From a bacterium (GTDB taxonomy: Bacteria > Krumholzibacteriota > Krumholzibacteriia > LZORAL124-64-63), in assembly GCA_016703265.1 (NCBI GenBank), contig JADJCK010000009.1:314999-378998 (forward strand): a DNA stretch of 64,000 bases, read 5' to 3'. Numbering within the stretch: the first letter of the stretch is position 1; each line of letters opens with the position of its first letter. The notes under the pieces are model-generated. The model made no database searches, was not told the origin of the DNA, and saw only the letters and a list, made by a program, of their open reading frames with translations. Positions 9,709-19,450 of the stretch are shown in pieces. The position numbers were made by a program, and so were the translations under genes.

Positions 9709-10647
9709 TCACGGGGCCTCTGTCGAATCCTCGACAGTCCCAACGACTTTCGCATGGCGACCAGGCTGGATGCCCGGGCCGTACCGGCGCGACCAGACCT
9801 GGGCGAACTCCGCCCCGAAGAACAGGATCTGCGCGGAGAGATAGATCCACATCAGGATGATCACGAATGAACCGGCGGCTCCATACACGGAGCCGATGGC
9901 GCTCTTGCCCAGGTACAATCCGATCAGGTAGCGGCCAACCGAGAACAGCAACGAGGCCACCACGGCGCCCCAGGTCACATCGCGCCACCTCAACTTCGCA
10001 TCCGGAAGGATGCGATAGATCGCGGCGAAAAGAAGCGTGGTGAGCGCAAACGAGAGCATGAAGTTCAGGACGTTCGCCAGGACCAGGTAGGCGGGAAGCA
10101 CGCCCGAAATGAACTTTCCCATCGCGGCGATGGCAGCGCTCAGGACCAGCGAGACGAGCAGCAGGAAACCGATCACGAGAACCAGAGAGAAGGAGAGCAG
10201 GCGCTTGCGGATGAAATAGGCGATGCCGTTCCTGCGGGTCCTGACGCCCCAGATGATATTGAGCGCTTCCTGCAACTGGGCGAAGGCGCTGGTGGCACCG
10301 TAGATGAGGATGACGAAACCCAGGGTTGTGGCAATCAGGCTCGAGGACGGCTTACTGGCCGAATCCAGCAGGGTGCCCACATAAGTGGCGCCCTGGGGAC
10401 CGAGCAGGTCTCCGAGCTCGGAGATGATCTCCTGGCGCGCGGCGCCTTCCCCGAAAAACGCCCCGGCGATGGCGATCACGAAGATCAGGAGCGGGGCCAG
10501 CGAAAAGATCGTGTAGTACGCCAGCGCCGCCGACAACCGGCCGGCCCCGTCGTCGAGCCACTCGGTCACCGTTTCGGTCACCAGTTGCACGGCGGTGAGG
10601 TCGCGCAGGGACTTGATCTTGAGCAGGGACCTGGAAGGACGCTTCAT
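9709..10647 (-). CDS. YihY/BrkB-family inner-membrane protein
   Basis: Integral membrane protein of 312 residues belonging to the YihY (formerly BrkB, 'RNase BN-like') family. Family marks are RLSAALAYYTIFSLAPLL near residue 40, ATTLGFVILIYGATSAFAQLQEALN, and six hydrophobic segments up to FVIILMWIYLSAQILFFGAEF. The start MKRPSRSL at 10647 follows GGAAGG and omits a 12-residue upstream extension. The C-terminal tail is short and hydrophilic. The physiological role of the family is not settled. The downstream RNase gene begins 50 bases later on the same strand. Confidence 0.9.
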   Translation of the reverse strand: MKRPSRSLLKIKSLRDLTAVQLVTETVTEWLDDGAGRLSAALAYYTIFSLAPLLIFVIAIAGAFFGEGAARQEIISELGDLLGPQGATYVGTLLDSASKPSSSLIATTLGFVILIYGATSAFAQLQEALNIIWGVRTRRNGIAYFIRKRLLSFSLVLVIGFLLLVSLVLSAAIAAMGKFISGVLPAYLVLANVLNFMLSFALTTLLFAAIYRILPDAKLRWRDVTWGAVVASLLFSVGRYLIGLYLGKSAIGSVYGAAGSFVIILMWIYLSAQILFFGAEFAQVWSRRYGPGIQPGRHAKVVGTVEDSTEAP

Positions 10648-10699
10648 GTCGGTTCGCCTTCCGGGATTCCGTCTGCCATACACGGTAGGTTGCGATGCT

Positions 10700-11254
10700 T
10701 CAGTCCGCTCGCGGAGCGAGGTTCCGATCCTTCCCGATCACATCACCATGCAGGATCGAGTAGATCTCGACGTCGTGATGCCTCCCCTTGTTGTACCACG
10801 CACCGCGCGCCGTGCCTTCGTGGCGAAAGCGGCACTTCTCGGCAAGGCGACGCGAAGCGATGTTGTCGGGGTGAATGACAAGGCGGATTCGGTTGGCCTT
10901 CCTTGTCTCGAACAGATACCGGACCATGAGTTCAACCGCCTCCGACATCGCCCCCTTGCCCCGATGTTCCGATCGGTACAGGATGTAGGAGAGCTCGAGT
11001 TCATCAAGGTAGTTGACGGTCTTGAAGAACTCGATGTGCCCGATGATGGCATCCCTGTGGGTCGTAATCAGGAGCATGCCATCGTCCGCGCCCCAGAATC
11101 CCGTCTCGTGCAACTGCTTGCTGAATGCCGCCTGCGAGACGATGCCGCGCGGATAGAACTCGCCGCGGTTCGCGATGTCGAGGTGGAAGGTATAGATCTC
11201 TTCAAGATCAACCTCCCGTACGGGACGCAGCTTGATGATGGCGCCTTGGAGCAT
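10700..11254 (-). CDS. GNAT-family N-acetyltransferase (RimJ/RimL-like)
   Basis: Acetyl-CoA dependent N-acetyltransferase, 184 residues. The fold is recognised from IIKLRPVREVDLEEIYTF at the N-terminus, ELSYILYRSEHRGKGAMSEA with the acetyl-CoA-binding R-x-x-G-x-G/A loop, and VIHPDNIASRRLAEKCRF. These features fit the RimJ/RimL group, which acetylates protein N-termini or small molecules. It lies in a same-strand run with a cupin (29-base gap) and a lipoprotein, so it may be part of a small operon. The substrate is unknown. Confidence 0.87.
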   Translation of the reverse strand: MLQGAIIKLRPVREVDLEEIYTFHLDIANRGEFYPRGIVSQAAFSKQLHETGFWGADDGMLLITTHRDAIIGHIEFFKTVNYLDELELSYILYRSEHRGKGAMSEAVELMVRYLFETRKANRIRLVIHPDNIASRRLAEKCRFRHEGTARGAWYNKGRHHDVEIYSILHGDVIGKDRNLAPRAD

Positions 11255-11283
11255 GGATTATCCTTCCGGTCGGCAACAGCTTG

Positions 11284-11655
11284 TCAGTACGGGCGAAGCT
11301 GTTCCTCGACAGTCCTCGTCTTCCCGGTGACCTCGCTCCCTGTATGGAGTGTCGACTTGCGTTCGAAGAGCATGACGAGGCACTCCTCGTCGGCGACAGG
11401 GTTGTGGCGCACGCCCCTGGGAACGACGTAGACCTGCCCCGGGCCGAGATCCACGGCACCGGACTCCATCTCGATCCTGAGATTTCCCTCGAGGACGAAG
11501 AAGAGCTCGGCTTCTTCCTCATGCGCGTGCCAGACGAGTTCTCCCTCCAGCTTCGCGACCTTGACATAGCAGTCAGCGATCTCCGCGATGACGCGCGGCG
11601 ACCAGTACTCCGTCAGGGACTTCGCGATGCCCGCGGGCGACAGGACCTCGTTCAT
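11284..11655 (-). CDS. Single-domain cupin protein
   Basis: Small cupin of 123 residues. The metal-binding motif 1 is HAHEEEAELFFVLEG and motif 2 is GQVYVVPRGVRHNP, giving the usual His/His/Glu/His set. Single-domain cupins of this kind bind a metal and act as isomerases, dioxygenases or sugar-binding sensors. It is located between a lipoprotein gene (16 bases upstream) and a GNAT gene on the same strand. No specific reaction can be assigned. Confidence 0.85.
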   Translation of the reverse strand: MNEVLSPAGIAKSLTEYWSPRVIAEIADCYVKVAKLEGELVWHAHEEEAELFFVLEGNLRIEMESGAVDLGPGQVYVVPRGVRHNPVADEECLVMLFERKSTLHTGSEVTGKTRTVEEQLRPY

Positions 11656-11671
11656 GGAGCACTCCTCACGA

Positions 11672-12361
11672 CTACATGGTTAATTCCGCTGCCTTCGCCC
11701 GCTCCCGCAACTGGTCCAGGATCGCGGTGCGTTCCGCTTCCGTCATGGTCGAGAGACGGCGCGCCAGCGCGTAGTGCAGCGCGGTGTGTTCGGCGGAGGC
11801 GAGCGACGCCCCCACGTGTTCCTTGCGCGGTGCGCGCGATTCGATGTTGGCCGGCAGGAGGTCGGCCACGGCAGGCACGAACGCGACGGCGGTGGCCAGG
11901 GCCTCGCTGCCATGGCCGGCAAGTTCCTGCACGACGAGATGGGCGGCGACCCACGCTTCGAGCCGGGCCACGGCCTGCAGGCCGTCGCCATAGGGCATGG
12001 CGGCGATCGCGGCGCAGAGCCGGTCGATACCCGCCGCCACCTTGGCCGAGGGCAGGCGCCCGGCGAGATCCCGCGGTTCGAAGGTCACCCAATCGGCCCC
12101 GAATGTGGCCACGCAGACCGAATCGCCGCCGGCAACCGCGTCGGCGCCGGCACACAGCGAGAGGACCGCGTGCCTGTCGGTGAGCTCGCGCAGCCTGGAG
12201 TTGGAATCGCAGGCCCTGCTGCCGGCGGCCGCATCCCCCGCGCGGGAAGCGGGCTTCCGCTCGTCGCCATTGCCGGACGTGCAGGCAGCGGCGCCCAGGA
12301 CCAGGAGAAGCAGGAGGACCGGGAAGCCGATGCGGGTGTTCGTCGTCGCCTTGTTCATCAT
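11672..12361 (-). CDS. Hypothetical lipoprotein
   Basis: Predicted lipoprotein of about 230 residues. After MMNKATTNTRIG a hydrophobic stretch leads to a lipobox, LVLGAAAC, so the mature protein would start at that cysteine and be membrane-anchored. The rest is alanine-rich and helical, with four further cysteines, and has no domain I recognise. Two adjacent ATG codons at 12361 and 12358 are possible starts; a weak AGGCG precedes them. It leads a likely lipoprotein-cupin-GNAT unit. Confidence 0.7.
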   Translation of the reverse strand: MMNKATTNTRIGFPVLLLLLVLGAAACTSGNGDERKPASRAGDAAAGSRACDSNSRLRELTDRHAVLSLCAGADAVAGGDSVCVATFGADWVTFEPRDLAGRLPSAKVAAGIDRLCAAIAAMPYGDGLQAVARLEAWVAAHLVVQELAGHGSEALATAVAFVPAVADLLPANIESRAPRKEHVGASLASAEHTALHYALARRLSTMTEAERTAILDQLRERAKAAELTM

Positions 12362-12772
12362 GCGCCTCGCTTGCAAGGGACCGCGACCAGCGAACGAAGT
12401 TCGATCCGTTTGCGTCGCGGGCGCCGTTCGCCTCCCAACATGTTCGCACCCATCGGCGCTTCCGTCACCCCGCCCAGGTCGGCCCGTGGCCGAAGGGTGC
12501 CGTTTCGCCAGTGCATAAGTCGCGGCGCCGGCGACCGGCGACCGGCGGGCGGCGCTGCCGGCGTGGCCGATCAACGGCGCAACATGGACGCCGCTCTTCC
12601 GCGCTTCAAGAACACAAGGACGCCGAATTCCACAGTAACCCATTGCCTCCAAGCCACTTAAAATATCATGGCACAAAATCCGACAATTTCACGCGTCTCA
12701 TTCCGGAACCCCGCTCCGCGGCAGCATTCCCGTCTGCCGCGCTTCGGCATCCCGCACCGGCAGGAGACCCGC
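12362..12772. other. Intergenic region before the exported-protein operon
   Basis: This 411-base gap separates a minus-strand lipoprotein from the plus-strand exported-protein operon. The left part is GC-rich. The right part, about 12600-12700, is locally A+T-rich (ACTTAAAATATC around 12655) and probably holds the promoter of the operon. I see no small gene, tRNA or repeat array here. Confidence 0.4.
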
Positions 12773-13330
12773 GTGAAACACCGAGTTCCCAACCCACTGT
12801 CCGCCCCATTACTGCTGTCCGCCACGCTGCTGCTGTTGCCGGCGGCCAGCCCGGCTGCGAGCAGCATCACGCGCGCCGTCGTCGGCGCCGGCGGCGGCAC
12901 GGCCGCGGGCGCCACGGCGTCGGTGCGCTCGACAGTGGGGCAGGCTGTCATCGGCGATGCCGTCGGCGCGACGATCAGCATCGGCGCCGGCTGGTGGCTG
13001 CAGGCGCCCGGCGCCACCTCGGGCGTGCCGGAGGACCTGCCGCTGCCGCTGGTCTTTCGCGCCTACCCGAACCACCCGAATCCCTTCAACCCGCGCACGA
13101 CACTCGCATTCGACCTGCCGCAGGCGGCCACGCGGGTGAGCCTGCGCCTCTACGACCTGCACGGCCGGCTCGTCACCGCGCTGATCGATGGACCATTGCC
13201 TGCCGGGCGACACGGCGTGGTCTGGAACGGCGCCGACGATGCCGGCCGTGCGGTCGCCTCGGGTGTCTACGTCTCGGTGCTGGAGACGCCCCTCGGGCGC
13301 GCCAGCGGCAAGCTCACGCTGGTGCGCTGA
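12773..13330 (+). CDS. Exported protein with FlgD/T9SS-like C-terminal domain
   Basis: Exported protein of 185 residues. The GTG start at 12773 is preceded by CAGGAGA at ideal spacing; an ATG 105 bases upstream has no good site. A signal peptide (SAPLLLSATLLLLPAASPAAS) leads to a short glycine- and alanine-rich domain with STVGQAVIGDAVG, a small beta motif common in exported proteins of this lineage. The C-terminal ~80 residues are a FlgD-Ig-like domain: YPNHPNPFNPRTTLAFDLP, LRLYDLHGRLV, PAGRHGVVWNG and SGVYVSVLET. It is the first gene of a four-gene operon of exported proteins, with 47 bases to the next. Confidence 0.85.
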   Translation: MKHRVPNPLSAPLLLSATLLLLPAASPAASSITRAVVGAGGGTAAGATASVRSTVGQAVIGDAVGATISIGAGWWLQAPGATSGVPEDLPLPLVFRAYPNHPNPFNPRTTLAFDLPQAATRVSLRLYDLHGRLVTALIDGPLPAGRHGVVWNGADDAGRAVASGVYVSVLETPLGRASGKLTLVR

Positions 13331-13377
13331 CGCGCCGGTATCCGTTCTCGACATCGTGATCAGGGGGATGACAGGAC

Positions 13378-14991
13378 ATGAGCAAGAAGCAGATTCCGCA
13401 ATCGCTGGTCGCTGCGCTGGTCGCGATCATGCTGGTGGCCGGCGTGGCCATGGCGCAGCCGACGATGGTGAGCTACCAGGGGAACCTGGATGTGAACGGC
13501 ACGCCGTTCACCGGCAACGCGCAGTTCAAGTTCGCCATCATGTGCGGCACGACCAGCCCGTGGTCGAACGACGGCACCAGCAGCAACGGTAGCGAGCCCA
13601 CGGCGGCGGTCACGCTGCCGGTGGCGCAGGGTGTGTTCAGCGTCCTGCTCGGGGATCCGACGCTGTCGATGACTGCCCTGACCGGGGCCCTGATCTACAG
13701 CTGCACGTCGCCCGACCTGCGCGTGTGGGTCGACACCGGTACCGGCTTCGAGCAACTGACCGACCAGCCGCTCGCCAGCAGCCCGTTCGCCCTGAAGTCG
13801 ACCTACGCCTCTGGTGCGATCGGCACCTTCAAGGTGAACGATGGATCCACGACGACGTTTTCGGTCGACGGCACCACCGGCATGGCCGACGTCGGCTCGA
13901 TCCGCTTCCCCGACAACTCTGTGCAGACGACGGCGGCCACCGGTGGCGGCGCCGACGGCGACTGGATCGTCAACGGCGTCAACATGTCGTCGGGCGTGAC
14001 GGGCAATGTCGGCATCGGAACTGACACGCCGCAGGCGAAGCTGCACCTTTCCGGAACCGGCGACGCGCCCGAGATCCGACTGAACGGCGACAGCACGATG
14101 CTCAGCGGAGAAGTCTGGGGCGCCCAATCCCTGTATAACCTGAACACGACCCTGCTCGGGCGCACCTACTGGAAGGGCGGCGCGTCGCTGGCGCCGGACT
14201 TCACCATCGACGCGCGCAACAAGATCGATGCCTTCACCGTGGACGGGGCCACGGGCGTGGTCGGCATCCACACCCCTACGCCTTCGTCGTCCAAGTCCTT
14301 GACGCTGCAGGGCGTCAGCGCCAACTCGGGCTGGCTGCAGTTCCGGACCAACGCCGGCGCCGACGTCTGGCATCTGACCCATGAAGGCGGCGGCCTGAAT
14401 TTCGTCGTGAGCGGCGTGGCGGCCAACCGCCTGGTGCTGATGCCGGGCGGCAACGTGGGCGTGGGCACCGCCGCGCCGAGCGCACGGTTGGAAGTGGCCG
14501 GCAATGCCGTCATCACGGGCAACCTGACAGTGCAGGGAACCATCTCCGGGGGCGCCGGTGGCGCTGGCGGATCGATTGCCATCCCTTCGTCGGCTTTCCT
14601 GGAGTCGGACACCAACCTGATGGACGTACACCGCAGCAACGTGATCCTGAACGGTCGCACGGCCGGCCAGGGGTTGACGTTCGAGGCGCCGATCTACCTG
14701 CCCGATGGCGCCACCATCACCGGTTTCGTGATCTACGTGACCGACTCGGACGCGACCCGCAACGTCCAGACGTTCCTGCTCAGCCATCCGTTCACGGCGG
14801 GCGCGGGCGCCATCATCGCCACCCTGGCAACAAGCGGCACTCCGGGCCGCACGATGTTGTCGAATACGAGCCTGGCCACGGTCGTAAACAACAACACCAA
14901 CCACTACGTGGTGGCGTGCAACTGGACGACCCCCACCACCGTGACTGCTGTGGCCGTGCACGGCATGCGGGTCACCTACACGCTGCCCTGA
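13378..14991 (+). CDS. Exported tail-fibre-like repetitive protein
   Basis: Exported protein of 537 residues with a clean signal peptide ending AGVAMA-QP. Residues ~25-120 form a beta domain (MVSYQGNLDVNGTPFTG...QGVFSVLLGD) found at the N-terminus of many large exported proteins of Myxococcota and related phyla. Then come beta-helix-like modules with GNVGIGTDTPQAKLHLSG and GNVGVGTAAPSARLEVAG, as in phage tail-fibre-like shafts. No peptidase S74 chaperone domain follows. The C-terminal third is a separate beta-rich domain. It is probably a cell-surface fibre or adhesin. The next gene starts eight bases downstream. Confidence 0.82.
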   Translation: MSKKQIPQSLVAALVAIMLVAGVAMAQPTMVSYQGNLDVNGTPFTGNAQFKFAIMCGTTSPWSNDGTSSNGSEPTAAVTLPVAQGVFSVLLGDPTLSMTALTGALIYSCTSPDLRVWVDTGTGFEQLTDQPLASSPFALKSTYASGAIGTFKVNDGSTTTFSVDGTTGMADVGSIRFPDNSVQTTAATGGGADGDWIVNGVNMSSGVTGNVGIGTDTPQAKLHLSGTGDAPEIRLNGDSTMLSGEVWGAQSLYNLNTTLLGRTYWKGGASLAPDFTIDARNKIDAFTVDGATGVVGIHTPTPSSSKSLTLQGVSANSGWLQFRTNAGADVWHLTHEGGGLNFVVSGVAANRLVLMPGGNVGVGTAAPSARLEVAGNAVITGNLTVQGTISGGAGGAGGSIAIPSSAFLESDTNLMDVHRSNVILNGRTAGQGLTFEAPIYLPDGATITGFVIYVTDSDATRNVQTFLLSHPFTAGAGAIIATLATSGTPGRTMLSNTSLATVVNNNTNHYVVACNWTTPTTVTAVAVHGMRVTYTLP

Positions 14992-14999
14992 GGAACACC

Positions 15000-17168
15000 A
15001 TGCGACTGCTGCGCACCGCCACGTTGAATCTGGTCCTGGTCGCCCTGGCGGCGACCGGGGCCGGCGCGACTTGCATCGACTACGCGAGCGGCCCGGTACT
15101 GCGTGGTAATGCCGACACTGGCACGTACGCCTGGGCGGTGGCCGTCGCCGACGATCTGGCCTTCGTGGCGGACGACGACGGCAACCTCGCGATCATCGAT
15201 GTCGCGGACCCCGACCAACCCGCCGTCATCGGCAACGTGGACCTGCCGGGGCGCGCGCGGAGCGTGGCCGTGGCTGGCGATTTCGCCTACGTCGTGGTCG
15301 AGTTCGGCAGCGTCCACGTCATCTCGATCGTGACGCCGTCGAATCCGGTCCTGCTCGGCAGCCTGGACACGCCGGGACTGGCCTACGGCATCGCCGTGGA
15401 CGGTTCGTACGCCTATGTGGCCGACCACATCTTCGGCCTGTCCATCCTGGACCTGGCACAACCGGGCGCGCCGCAGACGGCCGGCAACGTGGACACGCCG
15501 GGGATCGCCACGAACGTGGCGGTGTCGGGCAACCACGCCTACGTGGCTGACGGCAGCGCCGGTATCCAGGTCGTCGCGGTGGGTGACCCGGAGGCGCCCC
15601 TGGTCATCGGCACAGTCGACACGCCGGGAAACGCCGTCGGCCTGGCGCTGTCGGGGGGCCTGCTGCTGGTGGCCGATGGCACCGAGGGGTTGCGGATCGT
15701 CGACGTCACGAATCCGGCGGCGCCGGTCTCTCTGGGCGGCGTGGACACGCCCGGCGTCGCGTTGGGCGTGGCCGTCAATGGTATCCACGCCTATGTCGCA
15801 GATGACGAAGCCGGACTTCAGGTCGTGGATTTCAGCAATCCCCAGGCGCCCCGCATCATCGGCCGCATCGAAACGCCTGGCAGGCCGGTCGCCGTACACT
15901 ACGCCGCAGGGTTGGCCTACGTGGCGGACTACGACAACGGCCTGCAGATCGTGGACCTGGCGCGGCCGGCCTCGCCGCTGATCGTCGCCGCAGTCGACAC
16001 ACCCGGGCAGGCCAAGGCCGTCGCCCTGACCGCCAGCTACGCCTATGTGGCGGACGATGCCGGCGGGCTGAGCGTGGTCGACATCAGGGATCCGAAGGAA
16101 CCGGTGCTGGCCAACACGCTGCCCCAGGCCGGGCCGCCGCTGGGGATCGCCATCGTCGGCACGCTCGCCTATGTGGCCGCCGCGGAGAACGGGTTGCAGA
16201 TCTACAGCCTCGCCAATCCTGTCAGCCCGACCCTGTTGGGCAGCGTGGACACACCGGGCATCGCCCAGTCTGTGGCTGTGCAGGGGAACATCGCCTGCAT
16301 CGCCGACGGGCTGTCGGGACTGCAGATCATCCGCGTTACGGCGCCCACCGAGCCCCAACTCATACGGACGGTGGACACGCCGCACAACGCCGCGTCAGTT
16401 GTGATCAGTGGGCAATACGCCTACGTCGCCGACGGCGCCTCGGGCCTGCAGGTCGTCAGCATCGCCTCGCCGACGGCGCCGCTGCTGGTCGGCGGCGTCG
16501 ACACGCCGGGTTCGGCCCAGAGGGTCGCCGTGGTGGGCTCCACCGCCTACGTCGCCGACTTCTGGAACGGACTGCAGATCATCGACGTGACCAGTCCCAC
16601 CGTCCCCCAGATCGTCGGCGCGCTCGATACGCCCGGCACCGCCTACGGCGTGACCGTCGCCGACGGTGTGGCCTACGTCGCGGACGACCTGTACGGCCTG
16701 CAAGTCATGGATGTCGCCAACCCGTGCGACCCCCGGCTGGTGGGCAGCCTGGACACGCCGGGCCAGACGCTGAGCACGACGGTTCAGGACGGGTTGGTCT
16801 ATGTGGCGGACTACCTCGCGGGGCTGCAGATCGTCCCGGCGCAGTGCGGCTACGCCTCGGCGGTGAGCGATGAAGACCGGTCACCGGTCGGTCCGGCGCC
16901 GACGCTGCGCGCCTGGCCCAACCCCTCGACCGGGGAGTTCTTCCTGCGCGCACGGCGGGATCGCGGGGCGCCCGTCCGTCTGGACATCCTCGACGTGGCG
17001 GGGCGGCATGTGCGAACCCTGGTCGTCGACGAAGGCGCGGGGGCGGAGCCGGTGGTGCGCTGGGACGGGCGCGGCGAGGACGGACGCACGGTGGCGGCCG
17101 GTGTGTATTTCGCGCGGTCGACCACGCCGGCGGGCGCGGCGACGGCGCGGCTGGTGCTGATCAGATGA
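15000..17168 (+). CDS. LVIVD-repeat exported propeller protein with FlgD-like tail
   Basis: Exported protein of 722 residues. The ATG at 15000 follows GAGGA and opens a signal peptide ending GAGA-TC. Most of the protein is 14 tandem LVIVD-type units of about 42-43 residues, each beginning (V/L)DTPG and containing AYVAD...GLQIVDV; these form a beta-propeller-like or superhelical scaffold. The C-terminal ~80 residues are a FlgD/T9SS-like domain (AWPNPSTGEFFL, LDILDVAGRHVRTLV, SPAGVYFAR-like end). The matching ~129-base DNA periodicity is coding, not a separate repeat. It is probably surface-attached or secreted, with an unknown ligand. Confidence 0.88.
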   Translation: MRLLRTATLNLVLVALAATGAGATCIDYASGPVLRGNADTGTYAWAVAVADDLAFVADDDGNLAIIDVADPDQPAVIGNVDLPGRARSVAVAGDFAYVVVEFGSVHVISIVTPSNPVLLGSLDTPGLAYGIAVDGSYAYVADHIFGLSILDLAQPGAPQTAGNVDTPGIATNVAVSGNHAYVADGSAGIQVVAVGDPEAPLVIGTVDTPGNAVGLALSGGLLLVADGTEGLRIVDVTNPAAPVSLGGVDTPGVALGVAVNGIHAYVADDEAGLQVVDFSNPQAPRIIGRIETPGRPVAVHYAAGLAYVADYDNGLQIVDLARPASPLIVAAVDTPGQAKAVALTASYAYVADDAGGLSVVDIRDPKEPVLANTLPQAGPPLGIAIVGTLAYVAAAENGLQIYSLANPVSPTLLGSVDTPGIAQSVAVQGNIACIADGLSGLQIIRVTAPTEPQLIRTVDTPHNAASVVISGQYAYVADGASGLQVVSIASPTAPLLVGGVDTPGSAQRVAVVGSTAYVADFWNGLQIIDVTSPTVPQIVGALDTPGTAYGVTVADGVAYVADDLYGLQVMDVANPCDPRLVGSLDTPGQTLSTTVQDGLVYVADYLAGLQIVPAQCGYASAVSDEDRSPVGPAPTLRAWPNPSTGEFFLRARRDRGAPVRLDILDVAGRHVRTLVVDEGAGAEPVVRWDGRGEDGRTVAAGVYFARSTTPAGAATARLVLIR

Positions 17169-17196
17169 CGGCGATCACGATCCGAGGAGTGGCACG

Positions 17197-19443
17197 ATGC
17201 GCAAGACGATCCATCCCCTATTCCTGGTGCTCGGCCTGCTGCTGACCGCGGGCGGATCCGGCTGTGGCGGCAAGAGCGATCCCACGGCGCCGCCGGGCGC
17301 ACGGGTCACCGTCGAGTCGAGCCGCCAGGCCACGCGGACCATCGGTCCGGACGGCGGCGTGCTGACGACCACCAGCATCTCCGGCGTCACCTTCACGCTG
17401 GAGATCCCGGCATTCGCGCTGCCGGCCGACGTGGAAATCTCCATGGCGCCAGTCGCTGCCATCGCGGACCTGCCCTGGTCGGGCGGATTGGCGGCGGCCG
17501 TGCAGCTGGAGCCGTCGGGCTTGACCCTGATCCGGCCGGCGATGCTGACGGTCGCGAATGCGGCGCCGCTGGGCGTCGGCCAGCAGATGGTGGGGTTCAA
17601 CTACGAAGGCGACGCCGCGACGTTCGAGCTGACGGTCGCCGCGCTGGGGGGCGGGGCCATCCGCGTGCCGGTGCCGCACTTCAGCGGCGCGGGTGCGGCT
17701 GCGGCCACGCCGGAAGAAGTGGACGATTCGGCCTGCGAACGGCCCGGCTTTCGTGATCGGTTGCGTTGCATCGCGCTCGACAATACGAACATCCGCGAAC
17801 GCTTCCTCCTGGCGGCGCGCGCATCGCTCAACGATGTCGTGGTACCGGCCGTCCGCGGCGACGGCGGGTTCCCGTTGCGCGATGCGGTCATCGACGAGTA
17901 CTTGGACTGGTACGATCTGATGCGCGGATTCGCCGTCTACTTCGAGGCGCCTGACTGGGAGGACGTGCTTGCCGAGGACCTCAACGCCGCGGATGAATTG
18001 GTCATCGAGCGTCTTCGAGACTCGATCGCTGCGCACAAGCAGCAGCTCTGTACGGGCGCCCGCGACCTCGAGACCCTGGTCGCGATCTTCGAGCTGAACT
18101 GGCTGGCCAAGGCCACGGCCTTCGATATCGAGGAACACGGGCTCGCCGAAGCGCAGGTGCTCGACGGGCTCTGCGCGGAGGTCGTCGTTGAACACTTCGA
18201 TCTGCCCGAGCCCCTGCCCGTCGGGGTTGACGTGTCGGCGGATGTCGACCTGAGGCTGGATCTCGGCGGCGTGCCCGTGGACGTACCGTTCCAGGTCCAG
18301 GTGTACGGACAGGTCGAGTGCGCGGGCCCGGTCGCTTCCTGCGAAGGACGGAGTGATGCGGCCGGCGTCTTCACGGCGGTGGTCCGGCGGGTCGACGAAA
18401 GCCAGAACTACCTGTGGCTGACCGCGAGGCCCGTTCTGCCGCTGTTCAGCCCGGAGGGCGGGTTGACGCTGGCCACCGTGCCGATCTTCGGGCTGGCTTC
18501 GCTGTTCCGAGGGACGAGCGGCACTTTGACCGATTTCCTCTCGGTCGTGACGCCGGGCACGCCGACTTCATTCGGGGTAGCCGTGGTTCGCGAGGTGAGC
18601 GAGGACGTCTTCGCGCCGTTGCCGAATGTACTTGTCACGTGTGTGGTCGACGGCGGCCAGGCAGATCCGGTCGTCGCGATCACCGATGGTGACGGTGTAG
18701 CCAGAACCATGATCACGGCCGACGCAGGGGTCGATTCGGTCATCGTGCAGTTCAGTGTCAGCGACAATGGCGTGGTACTCAGCCGCGGCCGGGCTGCCGC
18801 GCTCGTGGTCAGCGACGGCGGTACGATCACGTTGATCGAGCGCATCAGCGGGTCCTACGCCAACACGGCCGATGTCGGAAACTGTCCGCCCCAATCGGAT
18901 CCCCATTGGGAGACGACGTCCGGCTTCGTGACGCTATCGGCCGGGGTCGGACAGACTTGTACCCCAGAGGACCCGGACATTGACGACTGGACAGCCACCG
19001 CGTCGAGCTTTGTCAGCCAGTCTTCGGATTCCGGGATCGCCGCCGATGGGCGGTCGGCCGTCATGACGTTCACTGCCACGGGAACGTCACAGGCGTCCGC
19101 CACGAATGCGACCGCCAGAACGTATTACAGTGCCGACTTCAACGTCCATTTCGAGATTCAGGGGGGACCGATGACATTCCAGCTGGACGCGATGGTCGAT
19201 GCGAGCATCCGCGGCGGGATCTCCATTACGCTGCAAACCGCCGATTGGGACGTTCTCTACGAGTGGGAACACTATGTGGGGGACGACGGCCCTTCATCGA
19301 TCCTGGTCGCCGGCAATCTGCCGCCCGGCCGCTATCGGGGACAGGTCCAGGTGCAGGGAAGCGCCACTGCGAACGTGTGGGCGTCATCCTTCTGCAGCGG
19401 GCAGGCGACGCTGACGCTGAATCAGGCGACGGCGGCGCCATGA
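17197..19443 (+). CDS. Large lipoprotein with ZU5-like and Ig-like domains
   Basis: Predicted lipoprotein of 748 residues. The start follows a GAGGAG site and leads to LLLTAGGSGC, a lipobox-like end of the signal peptide. Residues ~40-125 resemble the ZU5-like beta domain of bacterial surface proteins (IGPDGGVLTTTSISGVTFTLEIPAFAL). The middle, ~165-340, is helical and has no family I recognise. Around 440-550 a Big-1-type immunoglobulin-like domain is suggested by VLVTCVVDGG and ITDGDGVARTMITAD. The C-terminus is beta-rich. It is the last gene of the operon, which ends at the hairpin 19451-19483. Confidence 0.78.
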   Translation: MRKTIHPLFLVLGLLLTAGGSGCGGKSDPTAPPGARVTVESSRQATRTIGPDGGVLTTTSISGVTFTLEIPAFALPADVEISMAPVAAIADLPWSGGLAAAVQLEPSGLTLIRPAMLTVANAAPLGVGQQMVGFNYEGDAATFELTVAALGGGAIRVPVPHFSGAGAAAATPEEVDDSACERPGFRDRLRCIALDNTNIRERFLLAARASLNDVVVPAVRGDGGFPLRDAVIDEYLDWYDLMRGFAVYFEAPDWEDVLAEDLNAADELVIERLRDSIAAHKQQLCTGARDLETLVAIFELNWLAKATAFDIEEHGLAEAQVLDGLCAEVVVEHFDLPEPLPVGVDVSADVDLRLDLGGVPVDVPFQVQVYGQVECAGPVASCEGRSDAAGVFTAVVRRVDESQNYLWLTARPVLPLFSPEGGLTLATVPIFGLASLFRGTSGTLTDFLSVVTPGTPTSFGVAVVREVSEDVFAPLPNVLVTCVVDGGQADPVVAITDGDGVARTMITADAGVDSVIVQFSVSDNGVVLSRGRAAALVVSDGGTITLIERISGSYANTADVGNCPPQSDPHWETTSGFVTLSAGVGQTCTPEDPDIDDWTATASSFVSQSSDSGIAADGRSAVMTFTATGTSQASATNATARTYYSADFNVHFEIQGGPMTFQLDAMVDASIRGGISITLQTADWDVLYEWEHYVGDDGPSSILVAGNLPPGRYRGQVQVQGSATANVWASSFCSGQATLTLNQATAAP

Positions 19444-19450
19444 AGTCCGC

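Noticed and set aside
15000..17100. Regular ~129-base periodicity that could suggest a CRISPR or satellite array.
   Set aside because: It is explained by the LVIVD protein repeats; units are divergent at DNA level and have no spacer structure.
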